Shown one piece after another: positions 6,361-7,579 of a stretch of 7,579 nt of DNA; positions within the stretch are counted from its first letter, which is position 1; every line of letters starts with the position of its first letter. This DNA comes from an uncultured Clostridia bacterium (GTDB lineage Bacteria; Bacillota; Clostridia; Oscillospirales; Ruminococcaceae). Both the position numbers and the translations under genes were made by a program. The DNA lies in contig CAMOFU010000114.1 in NCBI GenBank assembly GCA_946613705.1, positions 1 through 7,579 of the forward strand, in the 5' to 3' direction. The notes under the pieces were generated by a model that was not told the origin of the DNA, ran no database searches, and was given only the letters and a program-made list of their open reading frames with translations.

Positions 6361-7419
6361 TTATCCCGCACTGTCCGAGGTGCTGTCCGCCTGTGAGGAG
6401 CTGCTGTCCGCAGTCCGCAGATATATGCTCAGAGCCCTGCCGTTTTCCGTCTCGGCAGTGTCGGCACCGTAATATGCTATGCCGCTGAGCTTCAGCAGCT
6501 GTTTGAATCTGAGATAGTTCTCGGAGGACTCAAATACGGGAGCGGTGAGGTCGATGAACCTTCTGTCGGGGATAAACACGAGCTCGCCCGTGAAGCGTCG
6601 GCTGCTTTCTTCAAGGAGCGCCGTCAGCCCGTCCATGTCCGAGATGTATACGGGCTCCCGACTCATGGTATAGGCTGCGAAGCTGTATCTGCTGCCCTCC
6701 GCCGCAGGATAGCTGCTGCGCTCCCACAGGTGGTCGTGCTTCATCAGATAGGGGTCGGCGCAGTTCAGGAATTTGTGGGAGATGAAGAGCGTTCCCTTAT
6801 CGGTATTGTTGTCGTCCCAGGTGACATCGACGGCATACCATTCACCGCCGAGCTTCACAAGGTCCCACATATGCGGGTCGCCGAGCCTGTTGGTGCCGTT
6901 CACGGCGATACATTCGATGCCCGAGAGCCTCATCAGCAGACGGAACGTCTCGGCATAGCCCGAGCAGATCGCCTTATGGTTTATCAGAGCGCCGTAGGGC
7001 GTTGACGATGCGGGGTCGGCACTGCCGAGCGCGGACAGCTCCCCGTGGTCGTAGCCGATATCGAGTATCATCTTGTCGTGGACGGCAAGCTCAATGTCAA
7101 ACGGCTCCGTATCCTCGGACGTGCATTCTCCGAGAAACCCGAGCGCCGCTTCAAGCACCGCTGACTGCTCGCTGTCAAGGCTGCCCGTGTCGCCCGAGAG
7201 GTATGCATCTATCACCGCATCTGTATCGAAGCTGTATGCCTCCCCGACAGGCGGCTCGGTGACAGTCGTGACGGCGGTGACAGTCGTGACGGCGGTAACA
7301 GATGCGGTGTCCGTGACCTCGGGCACCCGTGCCGCATCGGAGGCATTGCCGCTGCTGCCGCAGGCACAGAGCATGGCAGCCGCAGAAAATACAGACAGTG
7401 CCTTGCTCGTCCTTTTCAT
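6361..7419 (-). CDS. Lipoprotein with transglutaminase-like domain
   Basis: This is a 352-residue exported protein. The N-terminus KRTSKALSVFSAAAMLCAC has a basic start, a hydrophobic core and a lipobox ending at C20, so it should be lipidated and anchored outside the membrane. Residues about 21-60 form a Ser/Thr/Val/Ala linker containing TAVTTV twice. A transglutaminase-like core follows, with the putative triad C152 (HKAICSGYAETFRLL), H183 (GDPHMWDLVKLGGEWY) and D198 (VDVTWDD), the spacing and wording usual for this fold in Firmicutes. The C-terminal third (about 240-335) is an unrecognised mixed alpha/beta region, ending in a Ser-rich low-complexity tail. Such domains may act as peptidases or crosslinkers at the cell surface; the substrate is unknown. 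The ATG at 7419 has AAGGAG (7429-7434) 9 nt upstream. It is the first gene after a consensus promoter, and hisA starts 37 bp beyond its stop. Confidence 0.9.
   Translation of the reverse strand: MKRTSKALSVFSAAAMLCACGSSGNASDAARVPEVTDTASVTAVTTVTAVTTVTEPPVGEAYSFDTDAVIDAYLSGDTGSLDSEQSAVLEAALGFLGECTSEDTEPFDIELAVHDKMILDIGYDHGELSALGSADPASSTPYGALINHKAICSGYAETFRLLMRLSGIECIAVNGTNRLGDPHMWDLVKLGGEWYAVDVTWDDNNTDKGTLFISHKFLNCADPYLMKHDHLWERSSYPAAEGSRYSFAAYTMSREPVYISDMDGLTALLEESSRRFTGELVFIPDRRFIDLTAPVFESSENYLRFKQLLKLSGIAYYGADTAETENGRALSIYLRTADSSSSQADSTSDSAG
7261..7296 (-). repeat. Two perfect 18-bp tandem copies in the lipoprotein linker
   Basis: The plus-strand unit GACAGTCGTGACGGCGGT occurs twice without a mismatch (7261-7278, 7279-7296), followed by a decayed partial copy. 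It encodes the linker hexapeptide TAVTTV twice. The 18-bp period keeps the frame, so copy-number change would lengthen or shorten the tether between the lipid anchor and the domain without breaking the gene. Confidence 0.9.
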
Positions 7420-7478
7420 ACTCCGCAGCTCCTTATCAACAGTTTCTCCGCATCATCGCTTTTTGCATTATCATTATC

Positions 7479-7498
7479 GCACTATACTATTATAGTGC
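7479..7498 (-). promoter_or_regulatory. Operator-like inverted repeat over the -10 of the lipoprotein promoter
   Basis: GCACTATAATAGTATAGTGC on the minus strand has perfect 8-bp arms (GCACTATA / TATAGTGC) around the 4-bp spacer ATAG. It contains the -10 hexamer and reaches roughly the predicted start site near 7482. A dimeric repressor bound here would block polymerase. The regulator is not in the window, and the regulatory role is inference from symmetry and position. Confidence 0.6.
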
Positions 7499-7517
7499 AA
7501 ACTTGCCGGTATGTCAA
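7489..7517 (-). promoter_or_regulatory. Perfect-consensus SigA promoter for the lipoprotein-hisA-peptidase operon
   Basis: On the minus strand TTGACA (7512-7517) and TATAAT (7489-7494) are separated by exactly 17 bp. The predicted start is near 7482, leaving a leader of about 62 nt before ATG 7419. Within the leader GATAAT occurs twice in a row, but I see no terminator or riboswitch-like fold. Confidence 0.88.
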
Positions 7518-7531
7518 TCACGATTTTGTTA

Positions 7532-7563
7532 AGGCAACACCGCACGACCCGCGGCTAACGCCT
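7532..7563. repeat. Interrupted GC-rich inverted repeat upstream of the promoter, at the window edge
   Basis: The outer arms AGGC (7532-7535) and GCCT (7560-7563) enclose the inner arms CCGC (7540-7543) and GCGG (7551-7554), separated by small asymmetric internal loops. No coding frame covers it and its composition differs sharply from the A/T-rich promoter beside it. It continues toward or past the window edge, so its nature is open: part of an interspersed repeat, a weak terminator of an unseen gene, or chance. There is no U-rich tail in either direction. Confidence 0.3.
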
Positions 7564-7579
7564 CTGCACATCATCTGCT

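Noticed and set aside
5544..6488. Plus-strand open frame (314 residues) opposite hisA
   Set aside because: It is antisense to hisA, whose motifs are unmistakable, and it reads on into the lipoprotein gene.

Overview
This window comes from a GC-rich bacterial chromosome, most likely a Clostridia member of the Ruminococcus / Oscillospiraceae type. The case rests on family-level resemblance: a DUF1934 (YwiB-like) gene directly upstream of argS, a TTG start, strong purine-rich ribosome binding sites, A/T-rich vegetative promoters between GC-rich genes, and a Thr/Val-rich linker behind a lipoprotein signal. I cannot fix the species from sequence alone. All eight real genes lie on the minus strand, so transcription runs from high to low coordinates. 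The many plus-strand open frames are antisense shadows.

Reading in the direction of transcription, the first unit (about 7517 down to 4846) starts with a perfect-consensus SigA-type promoter (TTGACA, 17 bp, TATAAT). Its -10 is embedded in a 20-bp near-palindrome that looks like an operator. It drives three genes: a lipoprotein with a transglutaminase-like Cys-His-Asp domain and a Thr/Val linker encoded by an 18-bp tandem repeat; a HisA isomerase of the yeast/plant sequence type, with no other histidine gene in view; and a 232-residue protein resembling a papain/C39-like cysteine peptidase. The last two genes overlap by 4 bp (ATGA).

The second unit begins at an extended -10 promoter (4781-4809). 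The predicted mRNA has a perfectly closed 10-bp stem-loop almost at its 5' end. The genes are ddl (D-Ala-D-Ala ligase), murI (glutamate racemase), a DUF1934 gene, argS (arginyl-tRNA synthetase) and a multi-pass membrane protein cut off by the window edge at position 1. Two junctions (ddl/murI and DUF1934/argS) overlap by exactly 8 bp, and the other gaps are 36-37 bp, so this looks like one operon. It joins the supply of two D-amino-acid building blocks of peptidoglycan (D-Glu and D-Ala-D-Ala) with a translation enzyme.

No RNA gene, CRISPR array, insertion sequence or clear intrinsic terminator was found. There is no good terminator between the two units, so read-through from the first into the second is possible. 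The points most worth a second look are the eukaryotic-type HisA in a non-histidine context, the peptidase-like protein with Ser where papain-like enzymes carry the motif Asn, the glutamate racemase with Gly in place of the usual Asn beside its first catalytic Cys, and the promoter/palindrome arrangement. No obviously new multi-gene defence or mobile system is visible.
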